A program made the position numbers and the translations under genes. The notes under the pieces are model-generated. The model saw nothing but the letters and a program-made list of their open reading frames with translations. It was not told the origin of the DNA and made no database searches. A stretch of 64,000 nucleotides of DNA from Actinoplanes sp. KI2. Lineage in GTDB: Bacteria > Actinomycetota > Actinomycetes > Mycobacteriales > Micromonosporaceae. Below are positions 50,393 through 58,235 of the stretch, piece after piece. The stretch lies in the NCBI RefSeq assembly GCF_025630775.1, contig NZ_JAOSZE010000017.1:1-64000 (forward strand), given 5' to 3'. Positions within the stretch are counted from its first letter, which is position 1; each line of letters opens with the position of its first letter.

Positions 50393-51111
50393 GGCAGCCA
50401 CGCCTCCGGCTGTTCGGCCCGCCGGGACAGGTGGGACCAATAGGCGTCGCGGTCGCCGTCGTCGAGCCACTCGTCCGGCACCAGGTCCAGCACCTCGGAC
50501 AGCAGGGCCGGCGTCAGACGTTCGGCGAGCGCGGGACCCTCCGTGGCCAGCGCGGTGGCGTACGGCTTGAGGACGTGGTCGTCCCACCGGTAGGCCCGGT
50601 GCACCACGCTCTCGGCGCGCGGCCAGTTGTGGTGGAAGTACAGGGTGGCGCCGTGGTCGATCATCCAGAGGGCGTTGTGCCAGATCAGGAGGTTCGGATT
50701 GCGCCAGCTGCGGTCGACGTTCTCGACGAAGGCGTCGAAGGCGACGACCCGGGAGGCGAGCGCCGGGTCGACCGGATGCGCGTTGGGGTCGTAGCCGAGC
50801 GAGCCGGGCAGGAAGTCCATGCCCAGGTTGGCGCCCGCGCTCGCCTTGATCAGCTCCTGGACCTCTTCGTCCGGCTCGGCCCGCGCGACGATCGGGTCCA
50901 GGTGCACCACGGCGAGATCCGGTACCGGCAGCCCTAGGCGTCGCGCGAGCTCGCCCGAGATCACCTCGGCGACCAGTGCTTTCGGGCCCTGCCCGGCGCC
51001 GCGGAACTTCACGACATAGGTGCCCAGGTCGTCCGCCTCGACCACGCCGGGCAGCGAGCCGCCCTCACGCAGGGGAGTGACATACCGCAGCGCGGTGACC
51101 TCTCGAAGCAC
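50389..51111 (-). CDS. HipA-family kinase-like protein
   Basis: A 240-residue single-domain HipA-like (PI3K/PI4K-related) protein. Visible: GTYVVKFRGAGQGPKALVAE (ATP-binding Lys), RVVAFDAFVENVDRSWRNPN (the catalytic-loop equivalent with Asp/Asn) and LWMIDHGATLYFHHNW (metal-binding Asp, in place of the DFG). Lacks the N-terminal subdomain of E. coli HipA and has no HipB-like HTH partner; DUF3037 follows instead. The GTG at 51111 has TAGGGT 7 nt upstream (51124-51119), so it may be leaderless; a GTG at 51120 is an alternative. Confidence 0.88.
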   Translation of the reverse strand: MLREVTALRYVTPLREGGSLPGVVEADDLGTYVVKFRGAGQGPKALVAEVISGELARRLGLPVPDLAVVHLDPIVARAEPDEEVQELIKASAGANLGMDFLPGSLGYDPNAHPVDPALASRVVAFDAFVENVDRSWRNPNLLIWHNALWMIDHGATLYFHHNWPRAESVVHRAYRWDDHVLKPYATALATEGPALAERLTPALLSEVLDLVPDEWLDDGDRDAYWSHLSRRAEQPEAWLP

Positions 51112-51244
51112 GCCGCCCACCCTAGCCGCCGCGGATCACCGCCTCCGGCAGCGGCCCGCCCGACGCAGACCTTGAAGCCCAGGCGTTCGGAGCACGCGGA
51201 AAGGCTTCAAGATCTGGCGCGCCGGTGCGAGTGCGGGGGTGGGG

Positions 51245-51273
51245 GCGGGCCGCGAGGGTGGCTCGCGGCCCGC
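51245..51273. terminator. Hairpin downstream of the 51286 gene
   Basis: GCGGGCCGCGAG (51245-51256) pairs with CTCGCGGCCCGC (51262-51273): perfect 12-bp stem, 5-nt loop, starting 13 nt past the stop codon of the minus-strand gene. No U tract. Confidence 0.8.
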
Positions 51274-51285
51274 GCGCGTGGTGGG

Positions 51286-51843
51286 TCAGGTTGTGGTGGG
51301 GCCCTGGCGGCGTAGCTCGTCGACCTTGGTCATGGCCTCGCGCAGGCCGGCCAGCCACTCCTCGGTGTGTTGGCCGACCAGCTTGACGCACCAGGCCAGG
51401 GCCTCGGAGCGGGAGCGGGCGACGCCGGCGTCGACGAGGGTGTCGAGGATCTGGCGCTCGGGCTGGCGCAGGCGCGTCATCACGGGGGCGGCCAGGTGGG
51501 TGAACAACTCGTTGGTGTCGCCGCAGCGGATGCCCCAGGCGACCTTGCGCTGGTAGCGGTGCTCGATCTGGCGGGCCACCCGGATGCGGTCCTCCCGGGT
51601 GTCCTCGCGAAACTGGTTGATCCGGCCGGCCTGGCTCGCGGCCCGGTCGGCGTCGGTGGCGTCGGCGCCGAGGTCCGGCTCCGGCACGCGGGCCCAGATG
51701 ATGATCTCGTCGCGGTCGACGACGATCTCGGGGCGCTCGGTGAACCACCCATCCGGGATGGCGCCGGTCACCCAGGCGGCGGCGTCATCGGCGGCGGGTG
51801 GCTCGGCACGGCCGCCACCGGGTGGTGCGGGACGAAAACGCAT
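51286..51843 (-). CDS. Conserved actinobacterial protein of unknown function
   Basis: A 185-residue soluble protein. After a Pro/Ala-rich start, WVTGAIPDGWFTERPEIVVD and RDEIIIWARVPEPDL form a beta-rich region; RIRVARQIEHRYQRKVAWG and the C-terminal VARSRSEALAWCVKLVGQHT, EEWLAGLREAMTKVDELR are helical. The SRSEALAWCV segment resembles a ribbon-helix-helix-like or dimerisation motif, but I would not call it a regulator from that alone. GGGGAGG precedes the ATG at 51843. The upstream region has a striking repeat operator (51859-51910). Confidence 0.85.
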   Translation of the reverse strand: MRFRPAPPGGGRAEPPAADDAAAWVTGAIPDGWFTERPEIVVDRDEIIIWARVPEPDLGADATDADRAASQAGRINQFREDTREDRIRVARQIEHRYQRKVAWGIRCGDTNELFTHLAAPVMTRLRQPERQILDTLVDAGVARSRSEALAWCVKLVGQHTEEWLAGLREAMTKVDELRRQGPTTT

Positions 51844-51858
51844 TCCAACCTCCCCAAA

Positions 51859-51910
51859 CGAACGTGATTACAGAATTACACCGTTACAGCGTTTGCTGCC
51901 ATCACGTTCG
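51859..51910. promoter_or_regulatory. Inverted-repeat region with three TTACA elements
   Basis: CGAACGTGAT (51859-51868) and ATCACGTTCG (51901-51910) are perfect 10-bp inverted arms. Between them TTACA occurs at 51868, 51876 and 51884, an exact 8-bp spacing; on the minus strand this is TGTAA(C/T) three times. The block is AT-rich and lies 16-67 bp before the start codon at 51843. It looks like a multi-site operator/promoter. Confidence 0.7.
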
Positions 51911-51934
51911 CTGGGGGCGGAAGCGGGCGCCCGG

Positions 51935-52747
51935 TCAGTCGTGCTTCGCCATCTGGGCGGCGCGCAGGTCGGCGTGCATCTCCCAGGGGGCCTGCGGCAG
52001 CACGTGACCGGTCTCCAGCAGGGACTTCAGGTTGGCCATCACCGCCGGCCAGCCGTGCGAGACGGCGCGGAACGCCTCCTCGTCGGCCAGGTTCTCATGG
52101 ATCACCGTGAGGCGGACGATGTCCTGGTACGGCTCGATGTCGAAGGTGACCGTCGACGGGCCGGCCGGCGGCACGTCGACGGTCGGGTCCTCGAAGGTGA
52201 CCACCAGGCGGCGCGGCGGCTCGGCCGACAGCACCTTGCCGCCGACGTCCGAAATGCCGGAGCCGTCGGTGCGCACGTGCTCCCACGTCGACCCCGGCTG
52301 CCAGTCCGACACGTTGCTGTGGCCCCAGTACTGGGCGGTCAGGTCGGCGTCGGTGAGGGCCTGCCAGACCTTCTCGGGCGTGCTTTGGATGTACGTCACG
52401 TACACAAAATGGGGTTTCTCGGTCATGTCTCGCTCCTCCGCACTCTGCTTGATGGCCGCCAGCGCCCGCAGTCGCGGCTGCTCGAACGGCGCGAGCCAGC
52501 GCTGCTGGATGTCGTAGATCGGGACCGGGTTGAGGTAGTGCAACTTCTCCCGGCTGCGACGGACCGTGCTGATCAGGTTGGCCTCTTCGAGGACGGCCAG
52601 ATGCTGGGTCACCGACTGGCGGGCCATCGCGAGCTCGCCGCAGAGCCGGCCCAGCGTCTGCCCGTCCTCCTTGCGCAGGCTGTCGAGCAGGCGCCGCCGG
52701 GACGGATCGGCGAGCGCCTTGAACACCTTGTCCACGTCGCTGACCAC
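51935..52747 (-). CDS. ArsR-family regulator fused to an SRPBCC (AHSA1) domain
   Basis: A 270-residue fusion. Residues 1-100 are an ArsR/SmtB winged helix (VFKALADPSRRRLLDSLRKE, MARQSVTQHLAVLEEANLIS); residues 110-265 are an AHSA1-type START-like domain (YIQSTPEKVWQALTDADLTA ... VSHGWPAVMANLKSLLETG). In many actinomycetes these are two adjacent genes; here they form one polypeptide joined by KQSAEERDMTEK, whose internal Met may be the old start. No metal-binding Cys is seen in the ArsR part, so a hydrophobic ligand held by the SRPBCC pocket is more likely. GTG at 52747; leaderless promoter. Confidence 0.92.
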   Translation of the reverse strand: MVSDVDKVFKALADPSRRRLLDSLRKEDGQTLGRLCGELAMARQSVTQHLAVLEEANLISTVRRSREKLHYLNPVPIYDIQQRWLAPFEQPRLRALAAIKQSAEERDMTEKPHFVYVTYIQSTPEKVWQALTDADLTAQYWGHSNVSDWQPGSTWEHVRTDGSGISDVGGKVLSAEPPRRLVVTFEDPTVDVPPAGPSTVTFDIEPYQDIVRLTVIHENLADEEAFRAVSHGWPAVMANLKSLLETGHVLPQAPWEMHADLRAAQMAKHD

Positions 52748-52753
52748 GACCCC

Positions 52754-52784
52754 ATTATGCAGGTACGCGCCTGCATAACGTCAA
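52754..52784 (-). promoter_or_regulatory. ArsR operator/promoter with 9-bp inverted repeat
   Basis: TTATGCAGG (52755-52763) and CCTGCATAA (52770-52778) are perfect arms with a 6-nt gap. On the minus strand, CATAAT (52759-52754) is a -10 six nt before the GTG start, and TTGACG (52784-52779) a -35 about 19 nt upstream, so the dyad fills the promoter spacer. Classic layout for ArsR-type autorepression. Confidence 0.8.
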
Positions 52785-53168
52785 GTAGTGAATGGCGGCC
52801 GCGAGCAATACGCCGATGACGTACCAGACCAGGTCGAACGGGTCGAAGGCGCGACCCAGCACGAGACGGGCCACCACACTGTGTGCGGAAAGCGTCGCCG
52901 GTATGCCGGTGAGCTGGAAGAGCTCGACCGCCCAGCAGAACCCGACGGAGATCAGCGCGACGATCGCCGGGCGGCCGCGAGGCCAGAGGACCAGCACCCC
53001 GCCGTAGAACGCCGACGCGTACAGCGCGGTGCCGGAGACCTGCTCCAGCGCGCCGGTGCTCTCCATCACCGTGCCGGTGAACAGCCGGATCCCGAATGCC
53101 AGCGCGAGCGAGCCGACGACCAGCGCGACCCCGAAGATCCGGAGCCGCGCGTCAGAGGACGAACGCAT
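52755..53168 (-). CDS. DUF2809 family membrane protein
   Basis: A 137-residue membrane protein with four predicted helices (FGVALVVGSLALAFGIRLF, ALYASAFYGGVLVLWP, PAIVALISVGFCWAVELFQL, DLVWYVIGVLLAAAIHYL). The motif AVELFQLTGIPATLSA followed by LGRAFDPFDLVWY is the DUF2809 signature, distantly like VanZ proteins. It starts inside the end of the dGTPase gene (17-bp overlap), so these two are co-transcribed; its own end lies in the ArsR operator. Function unknown. Confidence 0.87.
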   Translation of the reverse strand: MRSSSDARLRIFGVALVVGSLALAFGIRLFTGTVMESTGALEQVSGTALYASAFYGGVLVLWPRGRPAIVALISVGFCWAVELFQLTGIPATLSAHSVVARLVLGRAFDPFDLVWYVIGVLLAAAIHYLTLCRRVPA

Positions 53169-54603
53169 CCGTCCACAGCTGGCGCGAGCGCCCGTCGAGC
53201 GCCTCCATCAGGGCCACCGCCTGGTTGTCGGTGAGCCCGGCCACGAAGTCGATCACCGCGCGCCCGCGGGCCAGGCCGAGCCGGTCCGGCGTGCCCTCCG
53301 GCAGCTCGACGTCGGCCAGCTCGACCAGGTCGCGCAGCCGCCGGGGCAGACGCTCCGCCTCGTCCGGGTCGGTGAGCCAGGCCAGCAGCGCCTCCACCAG
53401 CGAGCCCAGCAGCCGGGCCTGGCCGCGCTGGTGCAGCGCCAGGTCGGGGCGGGCCAGCACGAACCGGTTCTGCACGAACTTGAGGATCTGCACCTCGTGC
53501 CACTGCGCGGTGGCCAGCTGCACGTGCCCCGACCGGACCGCGGGCTGCTCGACCAACTCGACCGACTCGACCAGCCGCCGCGTCCAGGTCGCCGAGAACG
53601 CGGCGACCTGCGCCTCGGCCTCCAGCGAGCCGTCGAACGGGCGGGCCAGCAGGCCGTCGACCAGCTCGGCCCGGACCAGCTCGACGGCGGCCGCGAACGC
53701 CGCGTCGTCGGCCATCCAGCCGTCCTTGCTGTGCAGCTGCCGGCGCAGCGACTCGATCGCCCCGCCGGCCCGGTTCGGATCGGCCTCCGAACCCCAGCGC
53801 TGCCAGGCCATCAGCTCGGCGGCGACCGCGCCCTGCTGGAGCACGCCGACCCGGTGCACGTCCTCGAGGTCGTGGATCGCGTACGCGATGTCGTCGGCGG
53901 TGTCCATCACCGAGGCCTCGACGGTCTGCTGCCAGTCGGCGACCCGCCCGGCGAACGCCAACCGGGCGGCCAGCATGTCGTCGACCTCGGTGAGGTAGGC
54001 GCCGAACTTCGCCGACCCGGCCTCGGGATCGTCCGGCGGCGCCGCGGCCCCGCGGGGCGGCGGGCTCATGTATCGGGCGTCGCCGTGCCGGGTCCACGGA
54101 TACTTGAGGATCGCCGCCCGCACCGCGTTGGTGAGATTGAGCCCGATCGTGGCCTGCCCCCGGATCTCGGTGCTGGTCACGATCCGGTACGACTGAGCAT
54201 TGCCCTCGAACCCGTCCGGGATCCGCAGCCGCTGCCGGGCCAGGTGATCGAGGACCCGCTCGCCGAGGTGGCCGAACGGCGGGTGCCCGAGGTCGTGGGC
54301 GAGCGCGGCCGCCTCCACCACGTCCGGGTCGCAGCCGCCCAGCTTCTCGGCCAGATCCGAGTCTCGGCCGACCCGCTCGGCGATCGCCCGCGCCACCTGG
54401 GCGACCTTGAGACTGTGCGTCATCCGGTTGTGCACGAGCAGGCCGGCACCGCCGGGACTGATCACCTGGGTGACGCCGGCCAGCCGCGCGAAGAACGGGG
54501 AGCTGACGATCCGGTCGCGGTCCACCCGGAACGGGCTGGAGGCCAGGTCACCCGGTGCGACCAGGCTCTCCCCGAAGAGTCGCTGGGCACGCGAGTCGTC
54601 CAT
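53152..54603 (-). CDS. dgt: Deoxyguanosinetriphosphate triphosphohydrolase (dGTPase-like)
   Basis: A 483-residue HD-domain dNTP triphosphohydrolase: releases triphosphate from dGTP or other dNTPs and so trims the dNTP pool. HD motifs: HNRMTHSLKVAQVARAI (His), AALAHDLGHPPFGHLGE (His-Asp) and VMDTADDIAYAIHDLED (Asp). Insert RYMSPPPRGAAAPPDDPEAG is a variable loop. The ATG at 54603 lies 7 nt after TAACGT (54616-54611), again leaderless. Divergent from the metallo-beta-lactamase gene. The usual neighbour dnaG is not in the window. Confidence 0.92.
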   Translation of the reverse strand: MDDSRAQRLFGESLVAPGDLASSPFRVDRDRIVSSPFFARLAGVTQVISPGGAGLLVHNRMTHSLKVAQVARAIAERVGRDSDLAEKLGGCDPDVVEAAALAHDLGHPPFGHLGERVLDHLARQRLRIPDGFEGNAQSYRIVTSTEIRGQATIGLNLTNAVRAAILKYPWTRHGDARYMSPPPRGAAAPPDDPEAGSAKFGAYLTEVDDMLAARLAFAGRVADWQQTVEASVMDTADDIAYAIHDLEDVHRVGVLQQGAVAAELMAWQRWGSEADPNRAGGAIESLRRQLHSKDGWMADDAAFAAAVELVRAELVDGLLARPFDGSLEAEAQVAAFSATWTRRLVESVELVEQPAVRSGHVQLATAQWHEVQILKFVQNRFVLARPDLALHQRGQARLLGSLVEALLAWLTDPDEAERLPRRLRDLVELADVELPEGTPDRLGLARGRAVIDFVAGLTDNQAVALMEALDGRSRQLWTDAFVL

Positions 54604-54711
54604 CCCCGCTACGTTACCGGCCCGGCCGGCGTGTCGACCGTCACGCCGAGGTGGGACGGATCGTTGCAGCTCGGCTGGCAACAGGCCGGGTCTTTTCGTC
54701 AGACTGGTCTG

Positions 54712-55815
54712 ATGGCGAAGCGAGCACGTACCGGAGCATTGATCGCGCTGGCGCTGGGCGCCGCGGCGGTGTGGGTGGGCAAGGACATCCCCCGGCAGAT
54801 GGGTGCCAAGGCCAAGGGCGACCGGCTGGCCCGGGTGCTGGCCTCGCCGCAGTTCTCCGGCGGGAAGTTCCGGAACACCGTGCCGGCCACCGAGCTGACC
54901 GGGGCGTCGGTGCCCGGGCTTGCGCTCGCCGCCGTACGCGACCGCGAGTCCCGTCATCCCCACCTGCCCATCCCGATCGTGACTCCCGACCCGGGCCAGG
55001 ACGCCGAGGGCCTGCACGTGACCTGGTACGGGCACTCCTCGGCGCTGGTCGAGATCGAGGGCCGCCGGGTGCTGCTCGACCCGGTGTGGAGCGAGCGGTG
55101 CTCGCCCAGCCGGATCTCCGGGCCCAAGCGGCTGCACGAGGCGCCGGTGGCGCTGCGCGACCTGCCCCCGCTCGACGCCGTGCTGATCTCGCACGACCAC
55201 TACGACCACCTGGACATGGAGACCATCCAGAACCTGGTGGACCTGCAGGCCGCGCCGTTCCTGGTGCCGCTGGGCGTCGGGGCGCACCTCGAGCGGTGGG
55301 GCGTGCCCGCCACCCGGATCATCGAGCTCGACTGGAACGAGCGCGCCAAGGTCGCCGGGCTCGAGTTCATCGCCACCGCGGCCCGGCACTTCTCCGGGCG
55401 CGGCTTCAGCCGGGACGAGACGCTCTGGGCCAGCTGGGTCGTCAACGGCCCGACGCGCCGGGTCTTCTATTCCGGCGATACCGGGTATTTCCCCGGCTTC
55501 GCCGAGATCGGCGAGGAGCATGGGCCGTTCGACGTGACGCTCGTCCAGGTGGGGGCCTACGGGGATGCCTGGCCGGACATCCACATGATCCCCGAGGACG
55601 GTGTGGCCACCCATCTGGACGTACGGGGCGGCCTGATGATCCCGGTGCACTGGGCCACCTTCAACCTGGCCCTGCACAAGTGGGCCGAGCCGGCCGACCG
55701 GGTGTGGGCCGAGGCCAAGGCGCGGGACGTACGGCTGGCCGTGCCGCGGCCGGGCGAGCGCGTCGACGTGGACAACCCGCCCGCGGTCGACGGCTGGTGG
55801 CAGGCGATCGCATAG
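54712..55815 (+). CDS. Metallo-beta-lactamase-fold hydrolase (UlaG/NAPE-PLD-like)
   Basis: A 367-residue MBL-fold protein with a short N-terminal hydrophobic anchor (IALALGAAAVWVGKDIP). Metal ligands: ISHDHYDHLD (HxHxDH), ARHFSGRGF (His), YSGDTGYFPGF (Asp) and PVHWATF (His). It resembles N-acyl-phosphatidylethanolamine phospholipase D and UlaG lactonases; a lipid or lactone substrate at the membrane is plausible but unproven. CAGACT (54700-54705) lies 6 nt before the ATG: likely leaderless. The region after its stop is tandemly duplicated. Confidence 0.9.
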   Translation: MAKRARTGALIALALGAAAVWVGKDIPRQMGAKAKGDRLARVLASPQFSGGKFRNTVPATELTGASVPGLALAAVRDRESRHPHLPIPIVTPDPGQDAEGLHVTWYGHSSALVEIEGRRVLLDPVWSERCSPSRISGPKRLHEAPVALRDLPPLDAVLISHDHYDHLDMETIQNLVDLQAAPFLVPLGVGAHLERWGVPATRIIELDWNERAKVAGLEFIATAARHFSGRGFSRDETLWASWVVNGPTRRVFYSGDTGYFPGFAEIGEEHGPFDVTLVQVGAYGDAWPDIHMIPEDGVATHLDVRGGLMIPVHWATFNLALHKWAEPADRVWAEAKARDVRLAVPRPGERVDVDNPPAVDGWWQAIA

Positions 55816-55829
55816 GACAGTGGGCCGCT

Positions 55830-55891
55830 AGGCCGGCGGGCTGTGGGTCAGCGGATCGCGAGGCCGGCGGGCCGTGGGTCAGCGGGCCGCG
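55830..55891. repeat. 31-bp tandem duplication at a convergent gene junction
   Basis: Units 55830-55860 and 55861-55891 match at 28 of 31 positions. The second holds the TGA stop of the minus-strand membrane-protein gene (TCA at 55879-55881); the first repeats the stop context beyond the gene. A partial third resemblance (GTGGGCCGCTAGG) starts at 55820. Confidence 0.85.
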
Positions 55892-56100
55892 TGGAAGGCG
55901 GCCAGGAAGAGCATCGCCATGATCAGCAGCGCGCTGGTCATGAACTGGAGGCTGTGGGACAGCTCGCCACGGCGCCCCGTGCGTTCCGCCCGATGGGTGG
56001 TGTTCACGTTGGGCCGGCTCAGCCGGAAGGCGGTGACGATGACCGTCGCCACGGTGAGGATGGCGGCGACGCTGACGGCGGAACTCTCCTGGTACGACAT
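55879..56100 (-). CDS. Small two-helix membrane protein
   Basis: A 73-residue protein with two membrane helices (about 7-26, SVAAILTVATVIVTAF, and 53-70, MTSALLIMAMLFLAAFH) joined by a basic loop (RPNVNTTHRAERTGRRGE). I do not recognise a family. AGGGGG precedes the ATG at 56100. The upstream 120 bp (56101-56220) are notably AT-rich with strings such as ATATAGACC and AACCTCTTAACTCG, so a regulated promoter is likely, but I see no clear operator. Confidence 0.75.
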   Translation of the reverse strand: MSYQESSAVSVAAILTVATVIVTAFRLSRPNVNTTHRAERTGRRGELSHSLQFMTSALLIMAMLFLAAFHAAR

Positions 56101-56248
56101 GCCGAAACCCCCTGGTGCCGGATGAAAGGCCAGTGTGCGGGAGCCGATCGGTTCGATCCAGAGGATTTCGGGCCCAACGGGTCATAAACCTCTTAACTCG
56201 ATATAGACCTTTTGTCGGGAATTTGTCAACGGGGTGATCTCGGTCGTG

Positions 56249-57253
56249 CTACGCCGGTGGTGACCAGGCCTCGATCGAGGTCTTGAGGTCCTCCACCTCG
56301 CGACGACCCGAGTCCAGCAGCTCCACCACATCGCGGTGCAGGCCCTGCATCGCCTCGGTGGCGTCGAGATCGTCCCCGGCCCGGGACCGCATGTCGGCCG
56401 CCAGGAAGCGCAGGGTCAGCGTGTCCAGATGGTTCGGGCCGAGCACCCGGCGGTAGTCGTCGACCAGCCGGTCCATCCGGGACAGGGCCTCGGCGTACGC
56501 GCCGGTCTCGCCCAGCCAGGCGGTCAGCTCGACCTCGACCTCGAACACCTCGGTGGAGTCCGGCCCGAGCGCTCGGCGGAAGTCGTCGAGCAGCCGGCGC
56601 AGCTCGGCGACCGCGGCGGCCGGATCGGCCGGACCGACGATCTCCACCAGGGCGACCCGGGTGTTGAGCGTGTCCCGGTGGTCGGAGCCCAGCGCGCGCT
56701 CGTAGTCGGTGACCAGCTTGCGCAGCGCTTCGGCGGCGCCGTCGTGGTCGCCCGACGCGTCCTGCCAGGTGGCCACCGCGTGCCGGGTGGCCAGGGTGTT
56801 CGGGTTGTCCGGGCCGAGCACCCGGCGGCGCACGGCGAGCAGGTCGCGGAAGCCCGCCAGCGCCCTCGCCGGGTCGCCGTTCCGCCCGTACGCCCAGAGA
56901 AGATTGTTTCGCACGATGAGGGTGTCGGGATGTTCCGCCCCGAGCCGCGCCGCGGCGATCGGCAGCAGACGTTCCCAGTACGTCACGGCGGCGGGCAGCA
57001 GGCCCTGGTGCGGCAGGCTGTTGCCGGCGCGGAGCACCACCTGGTGCACACCGCTGCTCCACAGTGCCTCGTCGTCGGTCTGTACCAGCGCCTCGGCGTT
57101 GGCCCGCAACAGATCGACCAGCTCAGCGTCCCGTTCGACCTCGGGCCACGCCGCGAGCAGCACGTCGGCCGCCTCGCCAGGATCGTCTCGCATCAATATC
57201 TCGAAGTCGCGTTGCCATGACGCGAGATCCTCCGCCCCAGAAGGAAGACTCAT
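56249..57253 (-). CDS. Tetratricopeptide-repeat protein (kinesin-light-chain type)
   Basis: A 334-residue soluble protein built from about five TPR_10/TPR_12 units of 42 residues. The LG-PDxxTLxTR signature recurs: LGAEHPDTLIVRNNLLWA, LGPDNPNTLATRHAVA, LGSDHRDTLNTRVALVE, LGPDSTEVFEVEVEL, LGPNHLDTLTLRFLAAD. Such repeats are common in large actinomycete NB-ARC regulators; here they stand alone without NTPase or HTH domain, so this may be a protein-binding adapter. No partner is visible next to it. Confidence 0.88.
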   Translation of the reverse strand: MSLPSGAEDLASWQRDFEILMRDDPGEAADVLLAAWPEVERDAELVDLLRANAEALVQTDDEALWSSGVHQVVLRAGNSLPHQGLLPAAVTYWERLLPIAAARLGAEHPDTLIVRNNLLWAYGRNGDPARALAGFRDLLAVRRRVLGPDNPNTLATRHAVATWQDASGDHDGAAEALRKLVTDYERALGSDHRDTLNTRVALVEIVGPADPAAAVAELRRLLDDFRRALGPDSTEVFEVEVELTAWLGETGAYAEALSRMDRLVDDYRRVLGPNHLDTLTLRFLAADMRSRAGDDLDATEAMQGLHRDVVELLDSGRREVEDLKTSIEAWSPPA

Positions 57254-57307
57254 AGCCGGATGTGATCACACGACGACGCCGTGTGTCGATACATTGTGGA
57301 CTTTTGA

Positions 57308-58201
57308 TCATGTGTTTTGCCGGGGGAGGCAGATCTTCACGGCGCCGGGCTCGACCGTGGCGGTGAAATGCTTCGTCTCCTCCCGGGCGCCCCCGTCCAA
57401 CTCGTACTCCATCTTGGTGGTGAGTTTCACGTCGATCCGCCGGGCGCGGGTGGTGCGGACGAAGGGCGACCGGTCGGACCGGCCGATCGCCATCGTGCCG
57501 AGCGCGCGGGCCCACTCCAGGGCGCCCTGAGCGGTGGCCACCCCGATGTCGAGCCAGCCGTCGTCCGGCTTCGCGTCGTCGAACGCCCGGATGCCACCGG
57601 TGATCGTGCCGACGTTGCCGATCAGCACGCAGCTGGCCTCGTCGTCGAACCACTTCGCGCCGTCGACCAGGATGCGGGCGCCGGCGACCTCGCCGTCGAG
57701 GTGGCGCAGGCCGGTCCACACGTACGCGAGCTTGCCCAGCCGGTCCTTCATCTTCCGGTCGGCGTCGCGGATCATCGCGCCGTCGAACCCGACGCCGGCC
57801 ATGACGCCGAAATGCTCGCCGTCGAGCTTGCCGAGATCGATCCGATGACGCCGCCCGTGAAACGCGATGTCCAGCGACTCGGCCAGGCTGTGCGGAATGC
57901 CCAGGTTGGTGGCCAGCAGGTTGCCGGTGCCGGCCGGGATGATTCCCACCGGCACCTTGGAACCGGCAACGACGTCGAGCGCGCGCTGCACCATCCCGTC
58001 GCCGCCCCACACCAGCAGCAGATCGGGCTTTTGCTTGAGGACGGCCGCGACCTTCTTCGGCGCCTTCCGGCTCTTGTCCACCTCGTGCCACAGCAACTGG
58101 TCGATGCCGAAGTCGGTGATGCGGCGACGCAGCTCGTCCAGTCCGCCGTCGAGCGTCTTCCGCCGATGGGCGACCACGGCGATCGTTCGGGTAGTGCTCA
58201 T
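57308..58201 (-). CDS. Diacylglycerol/sphingosine kinase-family lipid kinase
   Basis: A 297-residue DAGK-catalytic-domain enzyme. ATP site VWGGDGMVQRALDVVAGSKV (GGDG motif), PVGIIPAGTGNLLATNLGI and GVMAGVGFDGAMIRDADR; C-terminal domain ends with GAVKICLPRQ. Phosphorylates diacylglycerol or a related lipid at the membrane face. Unlike the YegS group it has no extra metal site that I can see. ATG at 58201; 34 bp separate it from the GAF gene upstream, same strand. Confidence 0.9.
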   Translation of the reverse strand: MSTTRTIAVVAHRRKTLDGGLDELRRRITDFGIDQLLWHEVDKSRKAPKKVAAVLKQKPDLLLVWGGDGMVQRALDVVAGSKVPVGIIPAGTGNLLATNLGIPHSLAESLDIAFHGRRHRIDLGKLDGEHFGVMAGVGFDGAMIRDADRKMKDRLGKLAYVWTGLRHLDGEVAGARILVDGAKWFDDEASCVLIGNVGTITGGIRAFDDAKPDDGWLDIGVATAQGALEWARALGTMAIGRSDRSPFVRTTRARRIDVKLTTKMEYELDGGAREETKHFTATVEPGAVKICLPRQNT

Positions 58202-58235
58202 GTGCTGCGCACTACCCGATATCGGCGGCCGGTAA

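Noticed and set aside
54604-55677. Upstream extension of the dGTPase frame
   Set aside because: It is antisense to the metallo-beta-lactamase gene; dGTPase homology and a promoter-like -10 place the start at 54603.
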